Source: Diphasiastrum complanatum
Taxonomy: Eukaryota; Streptophyta; Lycopodiopsida; Lycopodiales; Lycopodiaceae
Assembly (NCBI GenBank): GCA_029204225.1
Contig: CM055102.1
Span: 33,890,585 to 33,954,584, forward strand
Direction: 5' to 3'
Length of the DNA: 64,000 bases
A program made the translations under genes and the position numbers. The notes under the pieces are model-generated. The model saw nothing but the letters and a program-made list of their open reading frames with translations. It searched no databases and had not been told where the DNA came from. Below are positions 37,077 through 48,405 of the stretch, piece after piece. The stretch's first letter is position 1, and the number at the start of each line of letters is the position of its first letter.

Positions 37077-39055
37077 ATACACCTCAATATTTTTGGACTT
37101 CATCTAAAGATCCAAAGACCCTAGCTAAAGCAATTGACTCTAAGGATGCCGTGAAGTGGCAAGAAGCAATGGAAAGCGAGGACAACTCACGTTTATCAAA
37201 CCAGAGCTGGACACTAGTTGACTTCCTCACTCACAAGAGAGTTATCGACAATAAGTGGATTTTCAAGGAGAAGGTCAACTCTGATGGTTCCATTGCAAAA
37301 TGGAAAGCAAGGCTGGTTGCCAAAGGATTCACTCAAATCTAGAGAGTGGAATACCTAGATATTTCTAGTCTTGTTGTCAAAATGCAGTCAATCAGGGCTC
37401 TCATTGCACTAGCAGCCGTCAAAGACCTTGAAATGCATCAAATTGATGTCAAAATAGCCTTTTTCAATGGCTATGTCGAAGAGGAGATGTACACCTTCCA
37501 ACCCAAAGGATTCTAAGTCAAAGGCCAAGAGCACAAAGTGTGTAAGCTAAACAAAGGAATCTATGGTTTGATACAAATTGCAAGGGCTTAGTTCGAACGA
37601 ATTAATGCCTATCTCATTCAACTAGGCTTTGCAAATAATTCAGCTGACTATAATATTTGTTCCAAATACATTGGTGTCAATTCAGTTCATGTAGATCTAT
37701 ACATAGATGGTGCATTTAATCTGTCTTGAATGACACATTCTTACTGCACACTACTAATAGTGATCTATCAAACGACTTTGACATGAATGATCTAGGCACT
37801 ATTCATTTACTGTTAGGAATACACATCACCAGAGATAGATTGCATACGAAGCTCTATCTTAGCCATTGAAAATATCTAGAGAACACTCTATAAAAGTTTC
37901 ACATGTTTGATTGCAAACCAGTTGATGCACCAATGGATCTAGGTATGATATTGACCAAACCTTCCTGTGCCAATACCAAAAGTGAGAGATACTTGACAAC
38001 TCACGTTTATCAAACCAGAGTTGGACACTGGTTGACTTCCTCGCTCACAAGAGAGTTATCGACAATAAGTGGATTTTCAAGAAGGAGGCAACTCTGATGG
38101 TTCCATTGCAAAATGGAAAGCAAGGCTGGTTGCCAAAGGATTCACTCAAATCTAGAGAGTGGAATACCAAGATATTTTTAGTCTTGTTGTCAAAGTGTAG
38201 TCAATCAGGGCTCTCATTGCACTAGCAGCTGTCAAAGACCTTGAAATGCATCAAATTGATGTCAAAATAGCCTTTTTCAATGGCTATGTCGAAGAGGAGA
38301 TGTACACCTTCCAACCCAAAGGATTCGAAGTCAAAGGCCAAGAGCACAAAGTGTTGATGGTGCATACATAGATGGTGCATTTAATCTGTCTTGAATGACA
38401 CATTCTTACTGCACACTACTAAGAGTGATCTATCAAACGACTTTGACATGAATGATCTAGGCACTATTCATTTATTGTTAGGAATACACATCACCAGAGA
38501 TAGATTGCATACGAAGCTCTATCTTAGCCATTGAAAATATCTAGAGAACACTCTATAAAAGTTTCACATGTTTGATTGCAAACCAGTTGATGCACCAATG
38601 GATCTAGGTATGATATTGACCAAACCTTCCTGTGCCAATACCAAAAGTGAGATACTTGACTTGTTGAAGTATAGTTATGATTCACTAATAGGATCTTTAA
38701 TGTATGCCATGCTATGCACCAGACCAGATCTTGCATACGCTATCAGGACATCAAGTCAATTCATGTCTTATCCCAAGATCTTACATTGTAAAGCATTAAA
38801 GAAAGTGATGAAATACATTCAAGGAAGTTTAGATCACATTTTATGATATGATGGAAATGCTATCGATCCAATGGTTCTTCGAGGCTACTCCGACTCAAAT
38901 TAGGAAAGAAATGTCTCTATCCTAAAATCTACCTCCGGGTTTTGTTTCTTTCTTACAGGGAGACCAATTTCATGGAACTTGAGGAAGCAAAAATCAGTGG
39001 TGCTATCTTTGACTGAGGTAGAATATATTGCAGCACGTCAAGCTTCAAAATAATC
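37077..39055 (+). pseudogene. Copia family B: reverse transcriptase and RNase H, internally duplicated
   Basis: RT begins KWQEAMESEDNSRLSNQSW and VIDNKWIFKEKV, then WKARLVAKGFTQ, HQIDVKIAFFNGYVEEEMY, and a degraded active-site region (DLYIDGAF in place of YVDD). After MFDCKPVDAPMDLG the sequence returns to the start of RT at about 37,998 and repeats. The second copy then proceeds to C-terminal RT (YAMLCTRPDLAYAIR) and RNase H (38,830-39,055), which matches 4,857-5,090. Numerous stops make it non-functional. Confidence 0.87.
37183..38650 (+). repeat. Tandem duplication inside the Copia B reverse transcriptase
   Basis: Unit 1 starts at 37,183 (GACAACTCACGTTTATCAAA) and unit 2 at about 37,998 with the same sequence. 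Offset between copies is about 815 bases at the start but 665 at MFDCKPVDAP (37,903 against 38,568), because unit 2 lacks about 150 bases after GAGCACAAAGTG (38,340-38,351). The units are nearly identical outside that deletion. Confidence 0.88.
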
Positions 39056-39099
39056 TATCTCTTCGATAAGATTCTTGTTCTGACAAAGAAGAATAGGAT

Positions 39100-40125
39100 G
39101 AACAATTTGAAGACTCTTTCTCGTTTGCTGAGTCGGATTTCAATTCAGACTCGGTAGATGATTCAGACTATGTGTTTCATTTTGATTTATGCTTTTTACT
39201 ATTTTTTCTCTCGTTCCTCCGCCTACGAGAATTTCGAAAAGTTTCATACTTTTCCGTAGAGGCAATGACATCTTCTAAAGAAGTCATTAATCCCTGTCAA
39301 CAGTAACGATCCATCTTCTTGGGTAAACCACCCAAGGACTATTTGTTTTGCATCAGAACTGGGTACTAGGCTCCTAACTTTTCTATTAAATTCTTAACTC
39401 TACGAGTATACTTTCTAAGTGATTCCTTAGGCTTTTCTCAACAGAATTAAGTCGTGCTAACAATCTAGTGGAGTATCCTATTTTTCTAAATTGCTTAAGG
39501 AATGCTGCTTTAAAGCATTCCAAGTATTAAAGGTTTTTGGTACTAATTGACTATACCAAATCTTAGCCTGCTTTGGCAAAAGACTTGACAATATTCTAAC
39601 TTTGTTCTCGTCTGTATGTTCTTTATTTGCTGTAGTAATAGATTCAACTAGGACAAGTAACTATCCACATCTTTAGACGATGATCTCTTAAAAAAATTAT
39701 ATCTGATTTTGGTAGATGTGGGTGGTGCTGGGTTTGCCATATTATCAGGTGGTGGATTAGGCGGTGGATCAGGCGGTAGATCAAGCGGACTAGGAGGATC
39801 AGGATCCGGACTATGTTCAGATGGTGATGATGGTTCTGATGAAGAAGATTCTGGTTTTGAACTGGGTTTTGAACCAGAATCGGACGGTACAGATTCTGAT
39901 GAGTATGTAGGACTTGGTCTTTTAACAGCATTTTCTCTAAAGAATCTACAAACGTTGTAGTAGCATTAAGAAAATCGTTAAACACTTCAGGAGTTAATCT
40001 TTTATTAACTAGTGAATTTCACAAATTTTGCAGATACAAATCTCTAGATTTTTTATGTGCTTCTAATCGATGTGCATGTTCTAAACGTTTATGTTCAATA
40101 GTTGTTTGCGACTGTACATTCGACA
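39100..40125 (-). pseudogene. Gypsy gag fragment, minus strand
   Basis: The minus strand from 40,125 encodes a gag start (MSNVQSQTTIEHKRLEHAHR), a Pro/His/Asn-rich low-complexity stretch (39,640-39,985) and, near 39,560-39,300, a stop-interrupted capsid core. There, AKIWYSQLVPKTFNTW, then NALKQHSLSNLEK, correspond to the conserved W...L....I..W..L...F pattern of plant Gypsy gag. The fragment begins about 65 bases after a primer site, so orientation and order are right. No pol is present; to the left it meets Copia B. Confidence 0.75.
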
Positions 40126-40191
40126 TGCATTACATGATGAGATTCATAGACTTAATACATTTAAAAAATATTACAAAAGATGAAATTCATC

Positions 40192-40210
40192 TCCCCAGCA
40201 ACGGCACCAA
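40192..40210 (-). promoter_or_regulatory. Primer-binding site, Asp-tRNA type (Gypsy)
   Basis: The minus strand reads TTGGTGCCGTTGCTGGGGA, two substitutions from the TGGCGCCGTTGCCGGGGA site used by many plant Gypsy (Athila/Tat-type) elements. It lies four bases from a TGTGG LTR end at 40,215. Confidence 0.85.
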
Positions 40211-40214
40211 GTTA

Positions 40215-40989
40215 TGTGGTAGCCTAGTCGTTATAGATCTCCAAAAAATCAGTGAATTAAGTAGAATAAAAGGCTTGATCATTCTTCAAGACAAAGAAAA
40301 ATATCTTCTTTTGTATGATAAGTGTATGTAAGAAAGTGAATGAAGCGTGATATGTAATATTTACAATGTATACTATAGTGACATATTTGGTTATCCAAAG
40401 ATATTGAGTAAATTGGTGTCCAGAAACAACAACGATAAAATGATTTGGTCAAGGTTTGTGATTTAAAAGGATACTTTGTCTTCCACGCTCTTAGGACAAT
40501 AGTAAGCAATCAGATCAGACAGCAACTAGCAAGTGTATTCATTAAACAAAATCAGATTGGTTAATGATTACTCTTAATCGAACACAAGGAATTAGTTCTT
40601 ATCACAGGAAGCAAACAGAACAGAGCATCAGTCAAGTTTGTTATTTAAACACCTAGCTCATTCAGGATTAAAATAAGTTTTGTTTATGGTTATGTTTAAC
40701 AGCTTTGGCTAATTCCCTGTACACATCAATTAGAATTGTCGCTTTGTGGTGACACTTGAAAATCCAAGTTAGAGTAACTGAAATTCAGTAAAAAATGAAA
40801 GGTGTATGGCACAGACAGACAAGTATCACAATTAGTTATAGATTAACTCAGAGTGTATTCACTCAATTGATAAGAAGTATGCTCTATAATATTGTGCACT
40901 CTTAATTACAATGTATTTACATATATAAGCCTTTACATGAATTTAGACTCTATAGCATATTTACATATACACAAATTCAGAATTTTACA
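40215..40989 (-). mobile_element. Presumed 5' LTR of the minus-strand Gypsy fragment
   Basis: The left end is fixed by the primer site (TGTGGTAGCC on the plus strand). The right end is a guess at TTTTACA, just before unrelated DNA and then Copia integrase from 41,053. A TATA-like CTTATATATG (minus strand, 40,920-40,929) lies unusually close to that guessed end, so the true LTR may extend further right or be truncated. Confidence 0.45.
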
Positions 40990-41052
40990 TCATATATCAA
41001 TTTCATAGGATAATGCTGAATCATAGGCCTCCATAACATAAATTTGAAGCCT

Positions 41053-41610
41053 TTGAATGCTTCAAGAGATTCAAGGCCATGGCTGAGACCCAACCGTTTT
41101 ATAAGCTGAAAGCACTCTGAACAGATGGTGGCGACGAATACATCTCTAACAAGATGTCTGACTATCTGGCTGAACATGGCATTCGAAGACAATATACAAC
41201 TTCCTATTCACCTCAATAGAATGTAATTGCATAAAGGAATAATCGAACGCTTCTCAACTCAGCCAGATCAATGCTACACCAATCATGCCTACCTGTGAAG
41301 TTTTGGGCATAAGCTATTGCCACAACCTCTTATGTATAGAACAAATCCAGCCGCCAAAGCTGTCAATAACAAAACTCCTTATGAAGTATGGCATGGACAT
41401 AAACCTAGTGTCATCCATTTAAAAATCCTTCATTTTATATGTTTTGTTCATGTTCCTAAATAGCTTAGGAAGAAACTAGATTATAGGACAAATGATTGTA
41501 TTTTCATTGGCTATGCTGATGAGCAGAAAGCTTATAAAGTTTATGATCCATCCACCAATGTAGCATTTACTTCTAGAGACGTTATCTTCTGTGATGTTGT
41601 TGTTGCTTGT
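41053..41610 (+). pseudogene. Copia integrase core and C-terminal fragment
   Basis: Plus-strand, stop-interrupted integrase: TDGGDEYISNKMSDYLAEHG (second catalytic Asp), IRRQYTTSYSPQ, RNNRTLLNSARSMLHQ near the catalytic Glu (the Glu itself is lost in a stop-containing stretch), KTPYEVWHGHKPSV, and FIGYADEQKAYKVYDPS. It corresponds to the very part deleted from Copia B at about 36,950, in the same orientation, 4 kb away. Confidence 0.82.
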
Positions 41611-41629
41611 TAGCCCGAGGGTATGTGGG

Positions 41630-42600
41630 AGAATCTAGAGTGGGATAAAAACGTTCATTCTTGAAATGTAAGGATGAGGGCACATGGGATTATATGTGGG
41701 ACAATGCAGGGTGGTTGGGATAAAAACCCCCTTTCCACACAGGAAATCCCATAGCCTTATAGGCAATTGTGATTGTAGTGGTAGGGAGAATGGTCATTAT
41801 ATCAAGGGTGGTGTGTGCTTCAGAGTTTAAAGCATTTATGGTAGGGAGATGTTGTGTAGGGCGATGGGTGCTTGAGGGCTAAGCATCCATCACCCTTAGA
41901 GGAATGGAAAGTCATTTACCTTTGCACAAATGGAAGCTAAATCAACACACTAAACATCATGTCTTTAGGAGGTAGGTGGGGGATAAAAGAAAGATGTACT
42001 TTTAATAGTGGTTTCATGAAAGAGGGCCAGCCGATTTCATAATATAAACTTACCCCCAAATTTGAAAACCCAGATCCTTCCACGTCATTCCATGTGAAAG
42101 CCCATTTCATTTGGAGTCCAAGGCATTTATTGTATACATTCAAATTAAATATGTCAAATCTTTTTTTATTGGAGGAGAAAGAAAGGGCCCACTAGTAGAC
42201 TTCCATGTCATTACATATGAAAGTCCATTTTATTTGGAGGCATTTAATGTTTAAATTCAAATTACATAAGGCATTTTTGTTTTTCATTGGAGGGGAAAGA
42301 AAGAGCCCATCATTGGCCACTCAAGGGTCAAGATGTGTGGGGTATTGGAATTTGGAGGAGAAAAGAAAGGGCCCACTACTGGACTTCCATGTCATTACAT
42401 GTGAAAGTCATTTGATTTGGAATTTTGGAGGCATTTAATGTTTAAATTCAAATTACAAAATGCATTTTTGTTTTTCATTGGAGGGGAAAGAAAGGGCGAG
42501 CATTGAACACTCAAGCGTCAAGATGTGTGGGGGGTATTTTCTTGGTCTTGAGTTATCCCAAGTTAGCATATTTAACTCCCACCTAGGGACAATTGTGGAG
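41630..42600. repeat. Degenerate direct repeats, non-coding
   Basis: Three related ~130-170-bp segments (about 42,165, 42,285 and 42,470) share TTCATTGGAGGGGAAAGAAAG, then CTTCCATGTCATTACATGTG and GGCATTTAATGTTTAAATTC. There is no coding potential beyond incidental short frames. 41,630-42,160 has no recognisable feature. Confidence 0.65.
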
Positions 42601-42607
42601 GCCTATT

Positions 42608-42788
42608 GGGGGCCTATTGGAGTGGTTACACCAATTAAGATAAAGTATTTATTGGATTGGGTACACCAATGAAAGTACAGTATTAGGGGCTTTAGATTTT
42701 ACTAGTGCCAATATCAAAATAGTTAGTAGGAAGTCCAATCAAAATATTGAATTGGCAGTCCAATGGTGATGAAGAGATCTTGGAGTAT
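42608..42788 (+). repeat. Left flanking direct repeat of the tRNA-like array
   Basis: From GGCCTATTGGAGTGGTTACA to the first array unit. It is repeated almost identically at 43,316-43,497, with one or two base changes such as AGTTAG/AGTCAG. Confidence 0.88.
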
Positions 42789-43310
42789 GCCAAGATAATG
42801 CTTTTTGGTTTCCAAGGGGAGGCTCGAACCTGGGACCAAAGAAACTTTGGATGCCAAGCCAACCAACTGAGCCAACCCCGTTGGATATGCCAAGATAATG
42901 TTTCTTGGTTTCCGAGGGGAGGCTCGAACCTGGGACCAAAGAAACTTTGGATGCCAAGCTAACCAATTGAGCCAACCCCGTTGGGTATGCCAAGATAATG
43001 CTTCTTGGTTTCCAAGGGGAGGCTCGAACCTGAGACCAAAGAAACTTTGGATGCCAAGCCAAGATAATGCTTCTTGGTTTCCAAGGGAAGGCTCAAACTT
43101 GAGACCAAAGAAACTTTGGATGCCAAGCTAACCAATTGAGCCAACTCCCTTAATAAAGCCAAGATAATGCTTCTTGGTTTCCAATGGAAGGCTCGAACTT
43201 GAGACCAAAGAAACTTTGGATGTCAAGCGTTAACCAATTGAGCCAACTCCTTTGGGTAAGCCAAGATAATGCTTCTTCGTTTCCAAGGGGAGGCTCGAAC
43301 CAAAAAGCTT
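42789..43310 (-). repeat. Tandem array of six tRNA-derived (SINE-like) units
   Basis: Units start at 42,789, 42,889, 42,989, 43,058, 43,158 and 43,260, with periods of 100, 100, 69, 100 and 102 bases. On the minus strand a full unit contains a good RNA polymerase III box A (TGGCTCAATTGG), then a hairpin CCAAAGTTTCTTTGG in the place of the anticodon arm, then a box B (GGTTCGAGCC), and is opened by GGGGTTGGC like a tRNA acceptor end. The anticodon loop and T-stem are too degraded for a working tRNA, so this looks like a tRNA-derived SINE head, tandemly amplified. The 69-base unit lacks box A, and the last unit is truncated. Confidence 0.7.
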
Positions 43311-43315
43311 TGGGG

Positions 43316-43497
43316 GCCTATTGGAGTGGTTACACCAATTAAGATAAAGTATTTATTGGATTGGGTACACCAATGAAAGTACAGTATTAGGGGCTTTAGA
43401 TTTTACTAGTGCCAATATCAAAATAGTCAGTAGGAAGTCCAATCAAAATACTGAGTTGGCAGTCCAATGGTGATGAAGAGATCTTGGAGTATGCCAA
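43316..43497 (+). repeat. Right flanking direct repeat of the tRNA-like array
   Basis: Second copy of the 42,608-42,788 segment, ending in the same TTGGAGTATGCCAAGATAATG. After it the sequence diverges into ATGGTGATGGAGG-type repeats near 43,500-43,570. Confidence 0.88.
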
Positions 43498-43828
43498 GAT
43501 AATGATGGAAGAAGCTTGATGAAGAGATTTGGACTATCCCAAGATAATGATGGTGATGGAGGCAAGGATCTGTGGACCTGGAAGCCTGATGAAAGAGATG
43601 TTGGCCTTTGCCACATAGTGATGGATGCAAAAATCGAGGCGAGGATCTCTGAACACCCTTGAAGAAGGGTGAATATAAGTAGAGACAAGGATGGAACTTG
43701 GAAGCAAGGATCTCTCCACCACTCGCCTCGCCCATAGTGCTACTTATGTTCATCTGCAAGCAAGTCTTCCACGTTCTTTCAACCTTACAGCGACTGGGCT
43801 TTTCTCCACAACAGCCCACTCCGCACCA

Positions 43829-44717
43829 ATGATGAACCTAGCAGTGGAAACATGGCTTGGCCTCACTATATGTTACTGTTGCCTCCTCACTGCTACTGTC
43901 TCTCCTGCAGATGCCAGTCCACAGCTACATTTGAGCGCTGCAATTACTCAGGTTATAAAGGATGATGATGAGCCAACTCTCCTGTTGCAATACCCTAATT
44001 GGGAGCATCTGAACCTCTCCAGCAGCGAGCTGCCAGCTCCAACGAGAAACCAATGTGGACCTCAACAACGTGAAATTGATCCTTGCATCCTGGAGACAGC
44101 GTCATGGGCTAGAATCGCTTCCCCTTTCTGCCTTTGGATCCTCCATGGGGGGTTTCTTTGTCACCATACTAGCTCCCCAGCTAAGAATCTACTCGCAGGC
44201 CAACATGATCAGTTTTGTGAACGTCGATGCACTCAAAATTTTGGATGCCAAGGATTATCCACCCATTGTATTTGTTCGCATGCCCCGGGACTTACCAACG
44301 AACATATCGGCGACTCGTGATATGGAGGTATTGAGTAGTAAAGGAGTGCTCTATGCAGACTTCCAGTGCTATCCAAAGCCCCTCACTCCAGGCTTTTTTT
44401 CTGAACGCATCCCCGGATTGCCCTTGGATTTATCAATAAACATCTACAAGGCAATTCAGCGAAGTGGGTACTTGGATCGCCACGGTTTCATGAATCCATC
44501 ACCTGTACTAGAAAGGCAAGTGATGAGCGAGCTTATGAAGCTTGTTGATAATTTAAATGTTCTGCCTGTGGATGAGAATGGTAATGTGATCTGGCTGAGG
44601 CCAGTGGTAGAAGAGCTCAGATTGGCCTACGCTTTCCACTGTGTTACGCGTGAGAAGAACACTGAGATGTTTGATTGGCTTGATGGAAAGTCCTGGTCTA
44701 CTGTTCGTAGTAGTTGA
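43829..44717 (+). pseudogene. Alpha/beta-hydrolase family protein, frameshifted and N-terminally reduced
   Basis: The N-terminal frame (ATG 43,829) encodes a hydrophobic leader of about 28 residues (TWLGLTICYCCLLTATVS) resembling a signal peptide. It continues in that frame until about 44,040, where a one-base frameshift is needed to join the main frame (44,055-44,717, 220 codons). The main frame has the nucleophile elbow GSSMG inside LSAFGSSMGGFFV, then PPIVFVRMPRD, LTPGFFSERIPGL and a C-terminal AYAFHCVT, matching an uncharacterised plant alpha/beta-hydrolase family. The first beta strands and the HG oxyanion motif expected before the elbow are missing. It has no introns, so a processed copy is possible. 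Enzyme activity is unknown. Confidence 0.72.
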
Positions 44718-46812
44718 AGCAGTTAAGACGAATACAATGCACATAAAACCAACGCGACGTGCAGGGCCACAAACCCACTACGTGTACTGCTAGTTAGAAG
44801 ACTAGAATTAACTTAGCAGTTAATTGGTTGTTTTAATCCAAATAAAGAAAAAGATAAAAAGGCAGATCGCACAGCAATAAATATTTTTTCTCGGATATAC
44901 GCATTCAAGTAACTCAGTTCGTTTGTCATTGCGATCGTCACTGCTGATAGTTTGTTATCAGATTGAAATGTCCTTCCATGCGCTGTGTCTACACATAGTT
45001 TTGAATTTCTTTCAATCAATGTATCAGACTATCACTCTTTACCTGCGTGTGCAATTTCTTTGCTAATATCTGGTTGTGCGTTTGTATGTCATGAGTGTGT
45101 GAGATGTGATTGCACTGTTTTCGTACCACTGCCACTCTTAGTTTATATCAGAAGTTAACTTACCAGTGAAGCTGCAAATTCAAACTGAGCAACTGTATCA
45201 TCATCTCTCTATGGTTAGGGCATCAGACAACCAGAAAGGCACAATTAGAAGCTAACTTACCAGTATAGCTGCGTATTCAACACTTAGCAACTCTATCTAC
45301 AGACATATTGTTAAGGGAAAGACACAAGTCTTCAACACAGATTTACAAGGAGGACGTCTTTATTAGAAAGGATAGCCGCCCAGGCAGCAGCGTATCCCAT
45401 CCGAATCAAATGGTATCATTCTAATTACACGAGTGAACATCTCTTTTTAGTTAGAATCTCTTGTTGGATAATACAGACCATTGTTTTGAGTTTACTATAT
45501 GGGCCTAAGCACCTGTGTACAGAGCTTTCAGCTCAGTTCAATTTTCTAAGCGGATAAGGTGGGCATGCGACTCCCAGATGCCTCAAGCACCTTCAGAACA
45601 ATATTCTCTCAGGCGTTGCCAGTTCATTTCAGAAATTGATTATTTTCTACAAAGGTAGTCGAGAAGGAACTGCCGTTTCATTCCCGAAGTCAGGAAAGGA
45701 CTATAGTCTATTATACAACTTTGAGCTAACATTTAGTGCTATTAGCACATCTTGGAATGAAAAACATTCCTCTCTCAAGAGTTAACCATTCATTAAGAAG
45801 TTTATACAAAAGTGCATTAGAAAGAGATAAAAAAGCGACTAGTCTGGCAGCCTCTTTCAAATTTGAGGTATGGTGGATTATGCTTGTTATGCATAATAAA
45901 CACTTAGCCAAATCTAAGAGTCCATGCATGAATGGTAGCCTTGGTATGATGAACAATTTAGTTTATCATTGAAAATTACATGCTATCATATATTCTCTTT
46001 GTGTGAGTCATTTAGTGGTAGACATAAGCGTCCAAGTCATCTAGGCTCATCCATACTCTTTATTGATTATAATGAAGCTATGTATACTTTGGTGATAAAT
46101 GGCTATATTGCATGAGATCACCTTAAACAAAAAATGAAAATCAAGATATTTATCAGATTTGATGAGTATATTGAATGTGTATGAAGATCTATCTTTTAAA
46201 GTTATTGAAATATGTTGATGATATAAATTGTTCACGAGGTCGCTTCACATTTGAGGAGGAGGATATGTAATACCCTATGACATGCATTTTTTCGCAAAAT
46301 GGTATAATTATGATGCAAATACATAATCAACCTATCTGAATAAGAAGAAATGTCTAATGGGAGCATCAAAATGAATATTATTCATATCAGAGGTCCAATG
46401 ATATATCGAAGGGCCAATGACATGTTGAAGTATGAACTTTTAGGCATGTGCACTTAAAGAACAGATCTTTAAACAAAGGACAGATATGGAACGACAAACT
46501 TTAAGGAAAAGTCTAGTCCTAAAAGAATATTTCTGTTGAGGCAAACTGTTCACACCTCATTTGAATGTTGTAACCTTCCACGTGCTTGATTCTTATTGGA
46601 TCAAGGCCGTGTGAGCAGGATGCCACATCAAAATTTGTATAGATGTAATTTTATTATCGGTTACAATTAGTTAATTAATTATAAACTAGCGATGTGAGCC
46701 TGCAAGTCTGTGGCTTGAGGTCTACGGGCGGGCAGGGAAATGGGAGGGTGGGCAAAGGGGAGGGTTAAAACTTTGAAAAACAGGGAGTTTATTCGGTCAA
46801 GCTGCCTGAAAC
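44718..46812. other. Intergenic DNA with a possible LTR fragment
   Basis: No gene is recognised. Near 46,250 a purine tract (GAGGAGGAGGA) is followed by TATGTAATACCC, a common layout of polypurine tract and LTR start in plant Gypsy elements, but I found no second copy or end. 46,700-46,800 is G-rich (GGGCGGGCAGGG) just before the next gene relic. Confidence 0.35.
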
Positions 46813-48405
46813 ATGAATGAAAATTTTAAAAAAAGGGTTCCCGAGCAGCGCACAAATGAGTCCAACAATTTATTTTTGGATATTAACAAAGTAGGGGCAT
46901 ACATGATTAAATATTACAAAATATTTGAAAGAGAAGTCCAAGGAAAATTGATATTGGTTATTAAACTTGATGAGTCTGAAATTGGTAAGGGACAAAAATT
47001 GGAACGGGTAAGTATCACCTTTATGAACAGAGCATTGAACAATATTAAAAATGATGCAAATGATTCCTCATTTAGTGTTCAATCGGAGAATGAAATATGG
47101 TGGTTAGCAGCATTTCAGGTATATTTCAATTTTACTTAGTAATGTATTCTATCACCTAAGTTGTTGATGTCAATGTTCGTAACTTTGTATGTGTTTGTTA
47201 CTTTTTAGGTTTTAAAAGAAGACCATGCTATCTTGTCGTGGATTTTTTCAACATCAAATTATGCAAAAATTATTGAAGAGCATATGGGTGGAAACAAAAT
47301 ATATGTGCCAAACTATGGCACGTTTCAAATTTTATGGCATCTTGCAGGTGATTTAAAGACACTGAAATGTATGTATAATGTTTCGCATGGGGCAAATACT
47401 AAACACCCTTGTTTGTATTGTATGAAGAATTGTAAAGACTTGAATTCGACATGATCACGAGTTGGCCCAACAAGAGATCGAGAGGATCCAAACTTTAGAC
47501 CTGTGTTGGCAATTCCCTTGATCAATGTTCACATATGCACATTGCATGCTGAGGTACGAATTATTGAAAAATTGATTTACAATCATATTTTGTATGTCTG
47601 GAATACTAAACCTGAATCGGCTTCTAAAATTGGAATTGAGAGATTAGAGCAAGTACTTTCAAAAGCAGGTTTGCACAAGGGGAATGTAAAAATAGAAAAA
47701 AGTGAAAAACTACTGGGTAAATCAAGGAACGTTCCAAACAAGCCATCTTTTGGAGGTGCAAAAGCTAGAAGGTTTTTATCCAATCACACTGGAAAGTCTT
47801 CTACCGTGACATACAATGTTTGGAAAGACGTTGTTGCAACATCAAATGATTTTGAAGAGAGGGGCAACACAAGATTAAAAAAAGCTATAGTCTGGCAAAA
47901 TCTCAACAATTTGATTGGCATTTTGCAAAAAGAAAAGTTATCTGAAATTGACATTGCAAATTTACAAAAATATTGTGAGATATTTGTCAAATCGGTAGCA
48001 GAATGTTGGGGAGAGGATCATGTTACACACTATATGGTAATTCACTATTTGTTTTTCTGCAAAAATTGTTCTGCAACGTCATATATTTGATTTTTGATAT
48101 ATGTATTTTATTGGTTGCAGTATATTCTATTACATCACACCACATTTTTTGCAAAAGAATATGGAAGTATGAGCATATGGTCTTCTCAAGGTATGGAGAA
48201 ATCGCATTAGCAAGCAAGAGGAGCTTTTCATCAAGCAACCAACCATGGAGGATATAATTCAAAGAGATGCTACTTATATCAATTATTTCAATGGTTCTAC
48301 AGAAGAGCACAGTTTAGATATCAAACCAAATATTCAACAAATCTCATTTCATTCAAGAAGGCATTTCAACATCTGAAGAGAAATAGTTCAACTTCATCAT
48401 CGTAA
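46813..48405 (+). pseudogene. Transposase-like gene relic of unplaced family, three exons, two stops
   Basis: Exons 46,813-47,118, 47,209-48,036 and 48,121-48,405 join in phase at consensus sites (AG/GT donors, TTTTTAG and GGTTGCAG acceptors), giving 472 codons. There are two in-frame stops: TGA at 47,452-47,454 and TAG at 48,208-48,210. The order of motifs is ESEIGKGQKLERVSIT; YGTFQILWHLAGDLKTLKCM; HPCLYCMKNC; VWNTKPESASKIG; YILLHHTTFFAKEYGSMSIW; and SSQGMEKSH. The GDLK...PCxYC block and the later H...YGS...SSQGxE block recall transposon-encoded proteins with an RNase H-like core and an inserted Cys pair found in diverse eukaryotes. I cannot place the family, and I saw no terminal inverted repeats. 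Introns show that it is not a processed copy. Confidence 0.6.

Noticed and set aside
42739-43162. Repetitive small proteins (GGSNLGPKKLW and similar) over the array
   Set aside because: They are incidental frames of the 100-bp tRNA-like units; period and Pol III boxes explain the region better.
42789-43310. Functional tRNA genes
   Set aside because: Boxes A and B are good but the anticodon loop lacks the conserved T and correct size, and the T-stem does not pair.
46255-46300. Gypsy solo LTR beginning at TGTAATACCC
   Set aside because: Purine tract and TG start are suggestive, but I found no CA end, second copy or target duplication, so it is noted only inside the intergenic entry.
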